From Aquincolibacterium sp964606385 (GTDB lineage Bacteria > Omnitrophota > Omnitrophia > Omnitrophales > Aquincolibacteriaceae), in NCBI GenBank assembly GCA_964606385.1, contig CAZSFZ010000039.1, positions 1 through 7,256 on the forward strand: a DNA stretch of 7,256 bases, in the 5' to 3' direction. Below, piece after piece: positions 6,383 through 7,256 of the stretch. The notes beneath the pieces are model-generated. The model had not been told where the DNA came from. It saw only the letters and a program-made list of their open reading frames with translations, and ran no database searches. Positions within the stretch are counted from its first letter, which is position 1; every line of letters starts with the position of its first letter. Made by a program: the position numbers and the translations under genes.

Positions 6383-7256
6383 ATGGGCTCACAAACCCGG
6401 CGTCAGATCGCATTCGCGTTTGGCTTGGGCGTTATATTCCTTCTGACCTACCTCCTGATCCATCAGCTTGTCCAGCTTCGCGACACGGAAGTCCCCGAAA
6501 CCTACCTCCAGCGCATCGCGCTTCTTTTGACCGCGTTCTGCATCCCGCTTTTTACGACCTGGTGGCGGTTCAAGTGGATCGGGGTGAACCTCCTGGCGAT
6601 ACTCCTCTTGATGCCGCTCGTGTTCTTTGTCGTTTCGATCACCAAAGTGCCCGTGTTCCTTTGGGTCTTTCTGGCCTACGGGGCGGTGATGGTCTCGCTT
6701 TACCGCACGGAGCAGCGTTTCGAGAACCAGATCGCCATGATCGGCATCGAACAGGAAAAATGCGAGGATGAAGCCAATAATCTCGCGATTGCGTTCAAGG
6801 CAAAAGGGGAAGGGATCAGCACTTTTTTTGAGAAATATTCGACTTATTATAACTTGCGCAAGCTGGCCGAGGAGCTGACGGTCAGCCTTTCCTGGACCGA
6901 TCTCGCGCAAAAGGCCGTGGACCGCGCGATGGATTTCATCCCGCGCGGGGATTTCGCGAAGGTCGCCCTGGCGCATGGGGAAGAGCGGAAACTTCCGGTG
7001 GTCGCTCGCCGCCGCCTCCGCCCGGTGGGCAACTGGACGGCCAAGCAGGGGGACCTCTTCGATTTCTGGTGTATCAAGAACCGCAAGCGGCTGATCGTGA
7101 TGGACACCCAGGAAGATTTCCGGTTCGTCCTGAGCGACACCGAAAAAAAAGACAATGTCCGGAGCCTGATCGTCGCGCCGCTTTTTCATGAAGGCCGCGT
7201 TGCGGGCACGTTGGCCATCCACGCCACCCGGCCGAATGTTTTTAGCCATGACGACC
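6383..7256 (+). CDS. Membrane-anchored GAF-domain signalling protein, 3' end outside window
   Basis: The frame from ATG 6383 stays open for 291 codons to the window edge. It is the first ATG after an in-frame TAA at 6371-6373. The translation begins MGSQTRRQIAFAFGLGVIFL. Four hydrophobic segments (about 8-28, 43-61, 65-85, 89-107) form a membrane domain. A charged, probably coiled-coil linker spans about 108-165 (RTEQRFENQIAMIGIEQEK). A GAF-like domain follows from about 168, ending with SLIVAPLFHEGRVAGTLAIH and PNVFSHDD, the usual end of a GAF fold. The layout suits a sensor whose output domain (histidine kinase, GGDEF or phosphatase) lies beyond the window; which one cannot be seen. It starts 17 nt after the ABC ATPase stop and has no clear Shine-Dalgarno. 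A small hairpin GTGG-CATAAA-CCAC (6365-6378) sits in the gap. Confidence 0.72.
   Translation, partial: MGSQTRRQIAFAFGLGVIFLLTYLLIHQLVQLRDTEVPETYLQRIALLLTAFCIPLFTTWWRFKWIGVNLLAILLLMPLVFFVVSITKVPVFLWVFLAYGAVMVSLYRTEQRFENQIAMIGIEQEKCEDEANNLAIAFKAKGEGISTFFEKYSTYYNLRKLAEELTVSLSWTDLAQKAVDRAMDFIPRGDFAKVALAHGEERKLPVVARRRLRPVGNWTAKQGDLFDFWCIKNRKRLIVMDTQEDFRFVLSDTEKKDNVRSLIVAPLFHEGRVAGTLAIHATRPNVFSHDD

Noticed and set aside
6389..7249. Minus-strand open frame (286 codons) at the right end, and a plus-strand frame at 6352-6771
   Set aside because: Both overlap the 6383 frame, whose translation gives coherent membrane segments and a GAF-like domain. Theirs are charged or proline/arginine-rich without recognisable structure.

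Overview
The window is a bacterial chromosomal segment, moderately GC-rich, with closely packed housekeeping genes: glutamate synthase, tRNA-Thr, sigma-54, the acetyl-CoA carboxylase beta subunit and a sugar-type ABC ATPase. I cannot assign a species. The gene set suits a Gram-negative-type (diderm) or candidate-phylum bacterium, and the short GC-rich palindromes in one intergenic region recall uncultured lineages such as Omnitrophota or CPR. That placement is a weak inference.

Region by region. Bases 1-767 hold the C-terminal end of gltB (5' end outside the window). gltD follows after 1 nt (769-2196). An extended -10 promoter just after gltD precedes an intact tRNA-Thr(CGU) at 2305-2377. Behind it, in the same direction, lie two degenerate tRNA-Thr copies (2395-2492 and 2515-2659) that lack the 5' acceptor strand and are interrupted by short palindromes. 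A strong intrinsic terminator (2671-2701) ends this array. rpoN (sigma-54) runs convergently on the minus strand (2707-4137), and its promoter places the predicted transcript start on the ATG. A divergent consensus sigma-70 promoter (4209-4236) drives plus-strand transcription into a leader with an intrinsic-terminator-like hairpin (4263-4307). Then come accD (4403-5239), an MsmK/UgpC/MalK-type ABC ATPase (5259-6365) and the start of a membrane-anchored GAF-domain protein (6383 to the window end).

How the genes work together. GltB and GltD form NADPH-dependent glutamate synthase, the assimilation step that turns glutamine plus 2-oxoglutarate into two glutamates. RpoN is the sigma factor classically tied to nitrogen control, although no sigma-54 promoter for gltBD lies in the window. 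AccD supplies half of the carboxyltransferase that makes malonyl-CoA. The ABC ATPase next to it is probably co-transcribed but metabolically unrelated, and no permease or binding protein adjoins it. The most unusual part is the 2293-2701 tRNA array. The second most unusual is the promoter-terminator unit upstream of accD, which is either an attenuator or a small RNA gene.
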